Below are positions 53,385 to 63,015 of a stretch of DNA of 64,000 bases, piece after piece (within the stretch, counting starts at the first letter, position 1; each line of letters opens with the position of its first letter). The notes under the pieces were generated by a model. The model was not told the origin of the DNA. It ran no database searches and worked only from the letters and a program-made list of their open reading frames with translations. This DNA comes from Rhizobium chutanense (GTDB lineage: Bacteria > Pseudomonadota > Alphaproteobacteria > Rhizobiales > Rhizobiaceae): NCBI RefSeq assembly GCF_002531935.1, contig NZ_NWSV01000015.1, positions 1 through 64,000 on the forward strand, given 5' to 3'. Made by a program: the position numbers and the translations under genes.

Positions 53385-53946
53385 TCCACCTTGCCCCCTA
53401 CTCAACAGGCCCAGATCTGGCTGAAACCGTCGATCGCATGAAGGTGCTCAAGGTTTCACTTCGTCAAGGCAACTATAACTCTCGCATCCAAAGTGAATTG
53501 TTTTGTCCATCTTAGTAAAGGAACAAAACGTTGAAGCTTATTCGCCAAAAGGCGTAGCTGCTTACTATGATCGGATGATGATTGCCCGGGATCGCCTATG
53601 GTAATCGATCGGCAGCGGCGGCAGGTCACGCAATGATCGATCCTGGTCCTCTCCAGAGAAGACGGGCATTGTTTCCATGGGTTTAGGGAATTAAATTGAA
53701 TATAGACAGCAAATCCGGGCGGTGTCATGAAAATGACTTAGACCTAGACTTATCATTTCTGAAATTTAACCATTTTCACCTTTTCACGGAACTTATGTGT
53801 TGAGAGGTAACCACTATTAATTAGTGTTACTGCACCGAAACTGTGGTATTAAATTAGCACTTTTGCTGATAAAGCTCCCGTATTTATAGGGGAGTTCAAT
53901 AATCGACTTTTGGGTAAGACGTGTACCAGTTTGGGAGGATGGGGCT
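53385..53946. other. AT-rich divergent intergenic region of the polysaccharide locus
   Basis: No gene is supported. The right half (about 53690-53946) is clearly AT-richer than its surroundings. It contains an inverted repeat CACTA-N5-TAGTG (53812-53826) and a small hairpin CTCCC/GGGAG (53875-53894) in the leader of the LuxR gene. It probably carries promoters for the wbp-like operon and the regulator. Confidence 0.5.
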
Positions 53947-54696
53947 TTGGATTCAATAAACCACAGGCGGGAAGACGTATCTCTTCCCCTAGAGATGGAC
54001 GATGGTGAGACGGCGATTACGCGACCGTCAAGTTCAAAGCAGTCGCTTGTCATTCTCGACAAGCGGGAACTTGATCGGCACTGCCTTGCGCAATGTATGG
54101 CCGCCCACACGAAAGATTTCCTCATACTGGCGTTTGGATCAATTGAGGAGTGGAAGCAAAAGCGCGAAGAATATCCGCCGCTGTCGGCGATCCTCTTGAA
54201 CGTCGGCGGCAAGATGGTCGACGACCCTGCCGTTTCGGAGCAGATCAAGAGCCTGTCGTCGGAATTCGTGTCGACACCGGTCATCATATTGTCTGACAGT
54301 GACGATTTCGCGCAAATCGTAAAGGCGATCGATTGCGGAGCCAAGGGTTACATACCCGCCACCGTCAGCATCAGCGTCTGCATGGAGCTGATCGCGCTAT
54401 CGGTAGCAGGAGGACTTTTTGTACCCGCAAGCGCCTTGTTCGCCATGCGGCACTTGCTGCAGTCGAGCAACTCGACAACGCATCCGCTGGCCGGGATCTT
54501 CACGGATCGTCAGGCCGAAGTCGTCGCGGCACTGCGGCGCGGAAAGGCGAACAAGATCATTGCCTATGAGCTCAATCTGCGGGAAAGCACCGTCAAGGTG
54601 CATGTTCGCAACATCATGAAAAAGGTCAAGGCAACCAACAGGACGGAAGTTGTGTTCAAGCTCAACGACCTGTTCCAAAACAGTATTCCGGCATGA
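53947..54696 (+). CDS. LuxR/NarL-type transcriptional regulator with pseudo-receiver domain
   Basis: A 249-residue two-domain regulator. The N-terminal part (about 30-155) has receiver-like order (LVILDK, VIILSDSDD, GAKGYIPA), but the position expected for the phospho-accepting Asp reads ILLN, with Asn85, so phosphorylation there is unlikely. The C-terminal LuxR helix-turn-helix (about 180-235) has TDRQAEVVAALRRGKANKII and STVKVHVRNIMKK. The start is a TTG at 53947 with GGGAGGA upstream; the in-frame ATG at 53995 is possible but less supported. It lies between the sugar operon and the glycosyltransferases, and likely controls polysaccharide genes. Confidence 0.82.
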   Translation: MDSINHRREDVSLPLEMDDGETAITRPSSSKQSLVILDKRELDRHCLAQCMAAHTKDFLILAFGSIEEWKQKREEYPPLSAILLNVGGKMVDDPAVSEQIKSLSSEFVSTPVIILSDSDDFAQIVKAIDCGAKGYIPATVSISVCMELIALSVAGGLFVPASALFAMRHLLQSSNSTTHPLAGIFTDRQAEVVAALRRGKANKIIAYELNLRESTVKVHVRNIMKKVKATNRTEVVFKLNDLFQNSIPA

Positions 54697-54764
54697 GCGT
54701 GAACAAGGCGTCGCGCTGAGACCATTGTTGGTGTCCGTATCTTTGAACTGCGCTGTTGCTTAAG

Positions 54765-54795
54765 TCATCCGGTGGCGCGAACGCCCACCGGATGA
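54765..54795. terminator. Bidirectional terminator-like hairpin
   Basis: TCATCCGGTGG (54765-54775) is the exact reverse complement of 54785-54795, loop of nine bases. It lies between the convergent LuxR and GT2 genes. Confidence 0.6.
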
Positions 54796-54894
54796 TTTGC
54801 TTGTGAAGCGCGTTCTCACATTTCCCGCGATCTTGGTATGAATAGTGATCGAGCGCTTAACCGCCGACCGTTGCTTCCGTACTTTGGGATGAAT

Positions 54895-55923
54895 TCATCC
54901 TGAAACTCGTCGCCCGATGGAATTCAAGGTGCACCAGTATTTGGGTCCGATTGTCTGTTTGCAGACCAACTTGATCCAGGGCAATGAATTTCGCACTTCG
55001 GGAGAAATCTCGAGCGCGAAGCGCTGAATAGCCTCGGCTGTAGCGACATCGAAATTATTGAATGCCATGCCGGCCAGCCGAAGCGCCTCTTTCCCGAGAT
55101 CCCTGGCAAGAAAACGTCTTAGTTTCTCATCGTTCCTGAGGCTATCTGCGCCCTGGCGAAAAAGAATATCGAAAGCCTGGTTTCTTTGCTGAAGGTCGGG
55201 AAGGATACTTTGTCCATAATATTGGAGCGACATGTTCGAGGCATGTCTGCGGTATACTGCTTGGTCTTCGTTGATGTAGCCGACGCCGGCATGTGATGCG
55301 AGCCGCAGCCACATCTCCATATCACCGGCATGCGGCAGCTCCTTATGATAGCCGCCGACCTGCTTTTGCAGCGTCGTTCTCACGACCGCCGTCGGTGTCG
55401 GAACCAGGTTTCTTGCTCCACTCATCCGGATGAATTGCGGACCGGACAAGATCTGCGTGGGAGGCACACTACTGTCGCCGAGAGGATCGACGCGTTTGAT
55501 GACGCCGTCTGGCTCGGCGACGAGCGCGTTGCCGAACGTAAAGCCGACATGCGGATGATTGCGCATCAGCTCCGAAGAGCGGCTGAGCGCGCCCGGCAAG
55601 AGATAATCATCGGCAGAGAGAAGCAGGAACACGTCGCCGCCCGCCCACTCGATTCCCTCATTATAGGTGGCGATGTGACCCTTGTTTGCCGCGTGGCGCC
55701 GATAGGTGACGCGGTTGTCCCGCGATGCCAGAGCCTTTCCGACTTCCGGCGTATTGTCTGGCGAGCAGTCATCGAGAATAAGCACGCGCACATCGACGCC
55801 CGCTTGGGAAAGAACACTTTCAACACATTCCTGCAGGAAATGCGCGTAGTTGTAGCAGGGAATGACGACATCAACGCGTTGCAAACTCGTTCCTCCGCAG
55901 GCGATCGTTTCGCTATTGGGCAT
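54895..55923 (-). CDS. Family 2 glycosyltransferase
   Basis: A protein of about 342 residues with the GT-A fold. VDVVIPCYNYAHFLQECVES is the start of the nucleotide-binding domain, VLILDDCSPDNT follows, and LLLSADDYLLPG is the DxD-type motif (ADD). GDMEMWLRLA corresponds to the catalytic-base region. It adds one sugar to the lipid-linked repeat unit. The ATG at 55923 overlaps the GT8 gene by 11 bp; a GTG at 55947 is less likely. It ends the minus-strand run from 60458. Confidence 0.88.
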   Translation of the reverse strand: MPNSETIACGGTSLQRVDVVIPCYNYAHFLQECVESVLSQAGVDVRVLILDDCSPDNTPEVGKALASRDNRVTYRRHAANKGHIATYNEGIEWAGGDVFLLLSADDYLLPGALSRSSELMRNHPHVGFTFGNALVAEPDGVIKRVDPLGDSSVPPTQILSGPQFIRMSGARNLVPTPTAVVRTTLQKQVGGYHKELPHAGDMEMWLRLASHAGVGYINEDQAVYRRHASNMSLQYYGQSILPDLQQRNQAFDILFRQGADSLRNDEKLRRFLARDLGKEALRLAGMAFNNFDVATAEAIQRFALEISPEVRNSLPWIKLVCKQTIGPKYWCTLNSIGRRVSG

Positions 55924-56902
55924 TTTCGCGCCCCGACGTTGAGGCACGCGCCCGCATAGCCGATTTCGTCCAGGACCACGCAGCTCTCAACAAGGTGGAT
56001 CGGGCAAGCAGCCGGGAGCCTGTACGCTTCAAGCCGCTCCGAACGCGGTCCCAACGGGTAAGCGCAAAATGGGTCCGGGACCGAAACACATCGTAGAAGG
56101 CGACGTTCGGGCTCAAGCTTCCTGATTTCCAGGGTTTCACGTTGGTCACGAAATGAACGATCGCTGGCCTCTGCTCGGGCACGATGCGGGCGATCGCCTG
56201 CGTTGGCTCGAACTGAAAATTCCAGGCGCGGTCGAGGATCTTCCACTTTCCGTCGCAGGCAACGTTGAGCGCGTCCTGATCAGAATATTCCGTCGTCGGA
56301 AAACGGTCGAGATAGTCCAGCGATCGTTCCGATATGCGCTCGTCGCGCCATTTTGCAAGGTCGATAAGAAGGATGCCGGCGTTGAAATAACGTTTGACCC
56401 GATGGCCGCCCGTTGCGCCTGGTCCGCGCACGACATTGTCCAGCCAGTAATCCGGTACGGCGCCGATTACTGCTTCGCCGAGATCGATATTCCACAGCGG
56501 TTCAAGCGCAGTCAGGACCAGGATGTCGCCATCCAGATACAGAGCCCGGTTGCAGGTCTGCGGCAGGAATTGCGGCAGAAGGATCCTTGCGAAGGTCATC
56601 CTCGAAACGCCTGGGCGAGTGGAAAATCCGCTTGCGAAAGACAATGTGTCGATGGGATGCCACTGAATGACTGCAGAATTTGCAGGCAGAGATTCAAAGA
56701 TCAGTCGCTTTGTTTCTTCGCCTATTGCCTGATGAATGACATGGATATCCAAGGGCCATGCACTTTGGTTGTTCTCGGCGATCGATCGAAGGGCGGTCGC
56801 CAAGGGAACGGCGTAGGCCGCATCGACTGCAAAGACGATGGGGCCCAACCGTTGTTTTGCTTTCGCAGGGGCGGTTCCTGTCGGTATGCTATGCACATTC
56901 AT
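55913..56902 (-). CDS. Family 8 glycosyltransferase
   Basis: A protein of about 329 residues. PIVFAVDAAYAVPLATALRS is the typical GT8 start, ALYLDGDILVL the DxD motif, KRYFNAGILLIDLAKWR the substrate loop, and IVHFVTNVKPW the C-terminal motif with catalytic His and Lys. GT8 enzymes transfer galactose or glucose from UDP-sugars with retention. The ATG at 56902 has GGAAAC upstream. It overlaps the GT2 gene. Confidence 0.9.
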   Translation of the reverse strand: MNVHSIPTGTAPAKAKQRLGPIVFAVDAAYAVPLATALRSIAENNQSAWPLDIHVIHQAIGEETKRLIFESLPANSAVIQWHPIDTLSFASGFSTRPGVSRMTFARILLPQFLPQTCNRALYLDGDILVLTALEPLWNIDLGEAVIGAVPDYWLDNVVRGPGATGGHRVKRYFNAGILLIDLAKWRDERISERSLDYLDRFPTTEYSDQDALNVACDGKWKILDRAWNFQFEPTQAIARIVPEQRPAIVHFVTNVKPWKSGSLSPNVAFYDVFRSRTHFALTRWDRVRSGLKRTGSRLLARSTLLRAAWSWTKSAMRARASTSGRENAQ

Positions 56903-56963
56903 GTTTCCGGTACCACCCCATCGAAAAAATACCAGTTCGCCTTGTCCTGATCGACGTTGCTGC

Positions 56964-58016
56964 TCACGGCCGGATTGATACGGCTTCCTGGGCAGCAAGG
57001 CCGGCGGCTGCGTTAGGCAGATGGGTGTAAGCCGTTCGCCAGGATTGGACGCCGGTCGTGCTCTTGGCGCCGCCGGAAAGTTTCCACTCGAAATAGGCGA
57101 TCGTCTTCTCGAGCCCTTGGCTCAGGCTGACTGTCGGCTGCCAGCCCAGTTCCTGCTTTGCCCGGCTGATATCGGGCTTGCGCTGCGTCGGATCGTCGAT
57201 CGGCAGGGGATTGTAAACGATGCTTGATTTCGATCCCGTCATCGCGATGACCATTTCGGCCAGTTCCCGGACCTGGAATTCTCCCGGGTTGCCGAGATTG
57301 ATCGGACCGGTAACGCCGGCCGGGGTCGCCATCAGGCGGATGAAGCCCTCGATCAGATCGTCCACGTAGCAGAAGGAGCGCGTTTGCGTGCCGTTGCCGA
57401 AGATGGTGATCGGCTGGTTTTGAAGCGCCTGAACGATGAAATTGGAGACGACACGCCCGTCATTGGTCTGCATTCGCGGCCCGTAGGTATTGAAGATCCG
57501 CGCCACCCTAATTTCCACGCCATATTGACGATGATAGTCGAAGAACAGCGTCTCGGCGCAGCGCTTGCCTTCGTCGTAACATGCCCGCGGACCTATGGGA
57601 TTGACGCTGCCTCGATACTCCTCGGGTTGAGGGTGGACTGCCGGATCGCCGTAAACTTCGCTGGTGGATGCCTGGAAGATCTTCGCCTTGGTGCGTTTTG
57701 CCAGGCCGAGCATATTGATGGCCCCGTGCACATTGGTCTTCACGGTCTGCACGGGGTCGTGCTGATAGTGGACCGGTGATGCGGGACAGGCGAGGTTGTA
57801 GATCTCGTCGACCTCCACATAGAGCGGGAAGGTGATGTCATGGCGGAGGATCTCGAAGCGAGGATCGTCAAGAAGATGCAGCACGTTGTCGCGCGATCCG
57901 GTGTAGTAATTGTCGACGCAGAGGACGTCGTTGCCCTCCCGTAAAAGCCTTTCGCACAGGAATGATCCTAGAAATCCGGTGCCGCCGGTTACCATAATCC
58001 GCTTTTGTCCGTGCAT
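56964..58016 (-). CDS. UDP-glucuronate decarboxylase (UDP-xylose synthase) family protein
   Basis: A 350-residue extended SDR. MVTGGTGFLGSFLCERLL is the NAD motif. VDNYYTGSRDNVLHLL, DITFPLYVEVDEIYNLACPA and STSEVYGDPAVHPQPEEYRG are strong markers of UDP-glucuronate decarboxylases, with YDEGKRCAE holding the catalytic Tyr and Lys. The product would be UDP-xylose. The last 30 or so residues are an extra tail. It suggests xylose, or a sugar derived from it, in the polysaccharide. Confidence 0.9.
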   Translation of the reverse strand: MHGQKRIMVTGGTGFLGSFLCERLLREGNDVLCVDNYYTGSRDNVLHLLDDPRFEILRHDITFPLYVEVDEIYNLACPASPVHYQHDPVQTVKTNVHGAINMLGLAKRTKAKIFQASTSEVYGDPAVHPQPEEYRGSVNPIGPRACYDEGKRCAETLFFDYHRQYGVEIRVARIFNTYGPRMQTNDGRVVSNFIVQALQNQPITIFGNGTQTRSFCYVDDLIEGFIRLMATPAGVTGPINLGNPGEFQVRELAEMVIAMTGSKSSIVYNPLPIDDPTQRKPDISRAKQELGWQPTVSLSQGLEKTIAYFEWKLSGGAKSTTGVQSWRTAYTHLPNAAAGLAAQEAVSIRP

Positions 58017-58061
58017 TGGTGTGCTCCGTTGTTGATGGTGACCTCGTGGAAGTGAGGATGG

Positions 58062-59555
58062 TCAGCAGGCTCCCTTGCCCTTTAAGACCGCAGGAATTGT
58101 GCTGAGAACGATGTGCAGGTCGAACCACAGGGACCGGTTGTCGATGTAGAACTCGTCGAGTTGCTGCTGCAGCTCGATATCCGCATTGCTTCGTTCGGAT
58201 ATCTGCCAGAGACCCGTCAGTCCCGGCGTGACCGAACGCCGCTTGGCACGGAATTCGCCATCCATTGCCGAAAGGTGATATTCCGGAAAAGGGCGTGGTC
58301 CGACGAAGGCCATCTCTCCTGCAATGATGTTCACCAATTGCGGGAGTTCGTCGATGCTCGAAGAGCGCAGCATATGTCCTACGATTGGAAGGATGCGCGG
58401 ATCCTCCTTGAGCTTGAAGTGGCTCAACCACTCGGCACGCATGCTGGGGTTGTCGCGGAACAGTGCTTCAAGGCGCTGTTCCGCATCCTGGTACATGGTT
58501 CTCAATTTCAGGACGCGCACCGGCTTGCCGGACAGTCCTTCTCTGGCTTGCCGGAAGAAGACGGGCCCCGGATCGATGACATAGATTGCCGCCGCTGCAA
58601 TCGCGATAAACGGCGCGACCACGATCGTTGCAGGGATGGCGATTGCCAGATTGAGGATCCGGCCAACCAGTTCCGAGTTGAGAGAACTGCGACCGGCGGC
58701 GAGACGAATACCGATCTCTCCGCCGACATCGGCAGGCCGCAATCCGCTTACCTTGAGGTTCGGTGTGTCGGACAGCAGAATGACTTCGGCGAATTTCCGG
58801 CGCATCGCTGCCAAGTCGGGCACAAGCGAGTCCGTATCGCCGGCAATCACGGCAATGGATGACCCGCCATCGGGCAATGCCTCCAAACTATCGGGGGAGA
58901 ACGGCTCCGGCCTGATGCCGTACTGCCAGTGGTCCTTGAAATGAGCCACGAGCGCGGGAGCAAGATTCTTCCCCCCTATGACAATCGCGCGCTCCCCCCA
59001 GATTCCCAGGGTCCGGCACAGGCCTCGTGCAAACCAATGCACAAGGGGCTGAACAATCAGCCCGAGACCGAGGAACCCGATAGTGGCAAGCAGCAGTCGT
59101 GCGCCTTCCGGCAGGATCATCGCTCCGAACGCCGCCAGGACAGCCACCTTGACGGCGGCTATAGTGCGCCGCCGCAGATGTTCGTGGTTATGCAGCCGAT
59201 ATCCGGGATAGAGGCCGGCCGATGCGTAAAGAACGATCGCAGCCAGTGCTGCGATCGCGAACGCACGCTCCATGATCGTTCCCTCCCAGCCAGTGGGAAG
59301 GAAGGACAGGAGGATAAAATAGGCAATCAGATAGCTTGCAATATCGCCGGCGACCAGGAAGGACGAGGTCGCAAGCCGAGGAAACCGGCGCCGCAGTGCG
59401 ACGGGTCTGTTCAGCCCGGCCCGTACAAAGGGTTCGGCGGTCTTGGCTGCTATGGGCGGCACCGAACCTGCCGGAATCGCTCGCGCCGTCACGTCATTTG
59501 ACGTGGATGCCTTCGACGGACCCGGTGTCATCGTAGACGGCGCAAATGAAAACAT
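58062..59555 (-). CDS. Polyprenyl-phosphate sugar-1-phosphate transferase (initiating enzyme, WbaP/ExoY type)
   Basis: A 497-residue inner-membrane protein. The N-terminal half has four or five membrane segments (about 65-175), a Rossmann-like middle part follows, and the C-terminal catalytic domain begins near residue 300. PVRVLKLRTMYQDAE, SSIDELPQLVNIIAGEMAFV and GPRPFPEYHL are the catalytic motifs. It loads the first sugar-phosphate on undecaprenyl phosphate to begin each repeat unit. The ATG at 59555 follows AGGAG. Confidence 0.92.
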   Translation of the reverse strand: MFSFAPSTMTPGPSKASTSNDVTARAIPAGSVPPIAAKTAEPFVRAGLNRPVALRRRFPRLATSSFLVAGDIASYLIAYFILLSFLPTGWEGTIMERAFAIAALAAIVLYASAGLYPGYRLHNHEHLRRRTIAAVKVAVLAAFGAMILPEGARLLLATIGFLGLGLIVQPLVHWFARGLCRTLGIWGERAIVIGGKNLAPALVAHFKDHWQYGIRPEPFSPDSLEALPDGGSSIAVIAGDTDSLVPDLAAMRRKFAEVILLSDTPNLKVSGLRPADVGGEIGIRLAAGRSSLNSELVGRILNLAIAIPATIVVAPFIAIAAAAIYVIDPGPVFFRQAREGLSGKPVRVLKLRTMYQDAEQRLEALFRDNPSMRAEWLSHFKLKEDPRILPIVGHMLRSSSIDELPQLVNIIAGEMAFVGPRPFPEYHLSAMDGEFRAKRRSVTPGLTGLWQISERSNADIELQQQLDEFYIDNRSLWFDLHIVLSTIPAVLKGKGAC

Positions 59556-59570
59556 GATGCTTCGACTCCT

Positions 59571-60458
59571 TTACTGCATTTGTCCCGACGCACCCGATCC
59601 GGAAACGGCGTCTTCGATCGGAAACTTCCGAAGCCCCAGTTTCTGGATCGCTGTCAGTGAGATGAAGGTCGGCACGACGAGCGCATAGCGCCGCCACAGT
59701 CGTCGCGGTTCGCACAAAAGACGAAACGCCCATTCGAAGCCGCTTCTTTGAATGATCCTTGGAGCCTGCCGCTTAAGGCCGGCGTGGAAATCGAATGCGG
59801 CTCCGACGCCGATGAGCATCGATGCGTCGAGACGATCGCGCATGCGCGCCATCCAGAGTTCCTGTTTGGGACTGCTCAGCCCGACCCAGATGATATCGGC
59901 GCCCGACCGATTGAGCAGCGCGGCAATTTCCGTTTCCTCCGGCGTCGACAGGTTGCGAAAAGGCGGCGCGTAGGAGCCGACGATCCGTGCTTGCGGAAAT
60001 TTTGCCAGAAGGCGCGCCTGCAGTTGTTCGAGCGTTTCGGCTGTCGCGCCATAAAGGAAGTGGCGCAAGCCCTTGGAGCTGCCGGCATCGAAAACGGATA
60101 ACATGAGATCCGGTCCGTAGACCCTGTCGCTTTCCACATGACCCGCCTGCTTCAATGCCCATACCAGCGGCATGCCATCGGGGGTCACGAGAAACGCACG
60201 GTTATGGATCGACCGGAGCTCGGGATCGTCTTGACAGCGGACGACGCCGTGCGCGTCGCGTACGCAGACATATTCCTTCCTGCCGTCTTCTATGGCTTTT
60301 TGAATAAATCCGGTTGCGCTTTTGAGATTGACTGCCGATATGCGAACTCCAAGAACATTCGTCCATTTCAAGGAGCCCTTTGGATGAAGAGCTGAAATTT
60401 GGCTGCTGTCTGCTGGTTGTTCTCTCATGACCTGCGCTTTCGCGACCGAAACTGTCAT
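59571..60458 (-). CDS. WecG/TagA/CpsF-family glycosyltransferase
   Basis: A 295-residue GT26 enzyme. FLVTPDGMPLVWALKQ is the acceptor/catalytic motif, FLYGATAETLEQL and IVGSYAPPFRNLS follow, and IIWVGLSSPKQELWMARMRD is the family signature. The C-terminus (AFRLLCEPRRLWRRY) anchors to the membrane surface. It adds the second sugar (often an amino-uronic acid or ManNAc-type) to the lipid-linked first sugar. The gene precedes the initiating transferase by 15 bp. Confidence 0.9.
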   Translation of the reverse strand: MTVSVAKAQVMREQPADSSQISALHPKGSLKWTNVLGVRISAVNLKSATGFIQKAIEDGRKEYVCVRDAHGVVRCQDDPELRSIHNRAFLVTPDGMPLVWALKQAGHVESDRVYGPDLMLSVFDAGSSKGLRHFLYGATAETLEQLQARLLAKFPQARIVGSYAPPFRNLSTPEETEIAALLNRSGADIIWVGLSSPKQELWMARMRDRLDASMLIGVGAAFDFHAGLKRQAPRIIQRSGFEWAFRLLCEPRRLWRRYALVVPTFISLTAIQKLGLRKFPIEDAVSGSGASGQMQ

Positions 60459-60888
60459 CAGAATATCCCGGCAGGCCGGTTGCCTCCATACTTGCGGCTC
60501 CAGCTATTGGACGTAGAAGAGACTTCATATTTACGTCTTATGCCGGGACGGCGTACAATATTCGAAGTAAGTCTATGTACCCCCACGGCCTGCCGCTTTG
60601 CTCTTTTTTGATGGCAGCTGTCGCGAAACAGCGGTTTTAAACCTCGCTCAGCTGCAGAGGATATTCGCTTTCACGCCACGTCTTTCGCAGCGGGCGTCGC
60701 CAGATTTCTGACGCTCAAAAGGCGTTCACCTTGACGCGATCGATCATTCGACGGATCGGCACGCGTCGACCGCGTCGACCGCGTCACAGCGCCACACATA
60801 GCTGTATGGGGTTATGCCTGCGAGCCTGTCACAGGATGCGAGCTGGGCAGGAGTTGGCAGAGAAAGTTGCTCGTCGCGGCGGCTTTTG
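60459..60888. other. Intergenic region between WecG-type and beta-helix genes
   Basis: No supported gene here. AT-rich sequence at 60520-60560 is the likely promoter area for the leftward glycosyltransferase operon. A short tandem repeat lies at 60762-60787. Confidence 0.45.
60762..60787. repeat. Nine-bp tandem repeat
   Basis: CGCGTCGAC occurs twice in a row, followed by a partial copy (CGCGTCAC). It is non-coding and could be slippage-prone; no function is apparent. Confidence 0.6.
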
Positions 60889-63015
60889 TTACTCGGACGG
60901 TGCGACGACGCTTCCGGTGTCCGCCCCAGCCTTCTGAAGATCCCCTAGACTGCCAAACTCTCCCGAATACATGATCTTCGGATCTATTCGGAAGCTCTTG
61001 TCGTTCAAGTTGCCGCTGTAGCGGTTGCGCGCGAACTGAGCGTATCCAGGCCCGTGGTCCGGAGCGTTGACATAGGCGACAGGGCCGCTGTCACTGTCAA
61101 CCGATACGACATTTTCCTCGATCCGATTAGGGCGCGCCCATGGCGGGTGCCACCCCCTGCCGGTGCCATCGTCAACGCGAAAAGCTGCGCCCGAACCATG
61201 GGTGATGACGTTTCCCGCCACCAGGTTGCTCCAACCGCCGTTGATACCGATCGCGGCGACATTGCCCGAAAGCGTATTTCCCTCGATACGCACTCCGCTT
61301 GCCTTCCCATCCGTATAGATCGCCCAGCTGATGGGAGATGGCCATTCGCTGGTATTTTCATATCCGGGAGGCCAGAACGTCCCATCCGCCCTGTTCATCA
61401 GATGACCGGTCCCGGTCACGAGATTGGAGCGGATGGTGCTGTTCAGCGGGTCGCCCTGCTCGCCCATCATCTTGATGGCACCGCCATCGGCCGTCTGCTG
61501 ATTGGCGTTATGGATCACGTTGTGCTCGATGACGGCGTTGTAGACGGCGTCGTTGGAACCCCACAGCGAACCGCCTGATATCCCGAACTGCGCCGTGTTT
61601 TCGATCAGGTTGTCGGCAATCCTGACATTGTCAGCCGCCTGGAACCATATTCCAGCGGTTTCAATGTAAACCTTTCCGACGTCGTGGATATGGTTTGAAA
61701 GGATCCTGGCGCCGTTCGATTTAAGGAACGTGCCATAATTTGTACCGACGTAAATGCCGTTGCCGGCCACATCCGCAATCACATTGCCGGCGATCAGCGC
61801 ATCCTTGCTTTCCGTCACATGGACGCCGACACCGACATTTTCGATGCTGTTGCCGAGGATCTTGACGCCATCGGCGTGTTCGATCCGTATGGCGCCAAAT
61901 CCCCTGGTTTCCGTATAGAACTTGCCGCTGCCGTCAGGCGCTCCATCCCTCAACTCGAGCCCCGAGACGACCATCCCATTGGCCCCATCCAGTTTGAGGA
62001 ATGTCGGCAGAATGCCGGCAGCGACGACGGAATTGGGCAACGACTGATCGACAGGAATATACTGAAGCTGACCCGCGGCAGCGTCATACCACCACTCTCC
62101 GGGAGCATCGAGAAAGGCTTTGGCTCCGATAAGGAAATAGCGGCTGCCTTCTGCGGTAAAGAAATAGCCTGTGCCTTGCGTATGGACAGTCCGGCCGGCG
62201 CCATCGATGGATACAACTGGGAGCGTATCGTTGCCCCACTGGCTTCCCGGTTGAAACCCTCCAACGATGTCTGCGACCAGTCCACTTGTATCATCCACCG
62301 CTGGAAGGTCGCCGGCATGGAAACAAAAGCGCGTGTTTCCTTCCGACATGTCGATGGCAGGCTCGCACTTTGCGGCAAACAACCATCCCTTGCGCGGATC
62401 GCCATCAGCGGGAGCATTGGGAAATCGAGCCCGAGTTTGGCGTATCCCGTTGACGAAAAGGTCGCCGACCCCTTTATCCGGCGGCAATTTCAGCGGCGCC
62501 GCCCAGCGACCATCGGTCTGCTGCGCCCAGTTGGCCACGCGCAGGCCCCCGTGCAAAATCGGCGTTTCATTGCATCTCGCCGTGAGGATCAGCCCCGCAT
62601 CGCGGGAGTCGAAGACGATCGGCTGTGTAAGGTAGTAATCGCCTTTACCCAACGCGATCGTGTTGGCGCCGCCCTTCTCACGGGCAGCGTCTCGGGCTCT
62701 TTCAATGCTGGCGAAAGGGCCGTCGCCGCCCGGCGGATTTGCGCTCGGAAGGAGGCCGCTCCAGCTGTCTTTGCCTTCGGGAGAAACGTAGAATATCGTT
62801 CGTGCCCCGGTGCTGCTGCTCAATACGTCGCTTAAGGAAGTCCCATCCAACTTGGCTGACGACGTCGCGGAAGCTTCCGCGCAAGTCGCCTCCCTGACGA
62901 GCATCTGCAAGCGCTCGGGCGCGTCTATCTCCGTCCCGAGCGGAGCCGGATCGCCGGACTGGGGAAAGAGCATGACAGGCAAAATGACCAGCATCAGTCG
63001 AGAACGCCGGCTCAT
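60889..63015 (-). CDS. Exported right-handed beta-helix protein (possible polysaccharide lyase/hydrolase)
   Basis: A 708-residue protein with an N-terminal hydrophobic signal (MSRRSRLMLVILPVMLF). TIFYVSPEGKDSWSGLLPS opens the usual start of beta-helix polysaccharide enzymes, with FASIERARDAAR. From about residue 340 on, repeated turns such as VKILGNSIENVGVGVHV, ALIAGNVIADVAGNGIYVG and VRIADNLIENTAQFGISGG make the parallel beta-helix. It may trim or degrade the polysaccharide made here, or modify it during export. Substrate is not readable. Its ATG overlaps the stop of the Wzy-like gene (ATGA). Confidence 0.82.
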   Translation of the reverse strand: MSRRSRLMLVILPVMLFPQSGDPAPLGTEIDAPERLQMLVREATCAEASATSSAKLDGTSLSDVLSSSTGARTIFYVSPEGKDSWSGLLPSANPPGGDGPFASIERARDAAREKGGANTIALGKGDYYLTQPIVFDSRDAGLILTARCNETPILHGGLRVANWAQQTDGRWAAPLKLPPDKGVGDLFVNGIRQTRARFPNAPADGDPRKGWLFAAKCEPAIDMSEGNTRFCFHAGDLPAVDDTSGLVADIVGGFQPGSQWGNDTLPVVSIDGAGRTVHTQGTGYFFTAEGSRYFLIGAKAFLDAPGEWWYDAAAGQLQYIPVDQSLPNSVVAAGILPTFLKLDGANGMVVSGLELRDGAPDGSGKFYTETRGFGAIRIEHADGVKILGNSIENVGVGVHVTESKDALIAGNVIADVAGNGIYVGTNYGTFLKSNGARILSNHIHDVGKVYIETAGIWFQAADNVRIADNLIENTAQFGISGGSLWGSNDAVYNAVIEHNVIHNANQQTADGGAIKMMGEQGDPLNSTIRSNLVTGTGHLMNRADGTFWPPGYENTSEWPSPISWAIYTDGKASGVRIEGNTLSGNVAAIGINGGWSNLVAGNVITHGSGAAFRVDDGTGRGWHPPWARPNRIEENVVSVDSDSGPVAYVNAPDHGPGYAQFARNRYSGNLNDKSFRIDPKIMYSGEFGSLGDLQKAGADTGSVVAPSE

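Noticed and set aside
53456..53728. 90-codon minus-strand frame in the intergenic region upstream of the WbpD-like gene
   Set aside because: No ribosome site, no recognisable domain, and it lies in an AT-rich control region.
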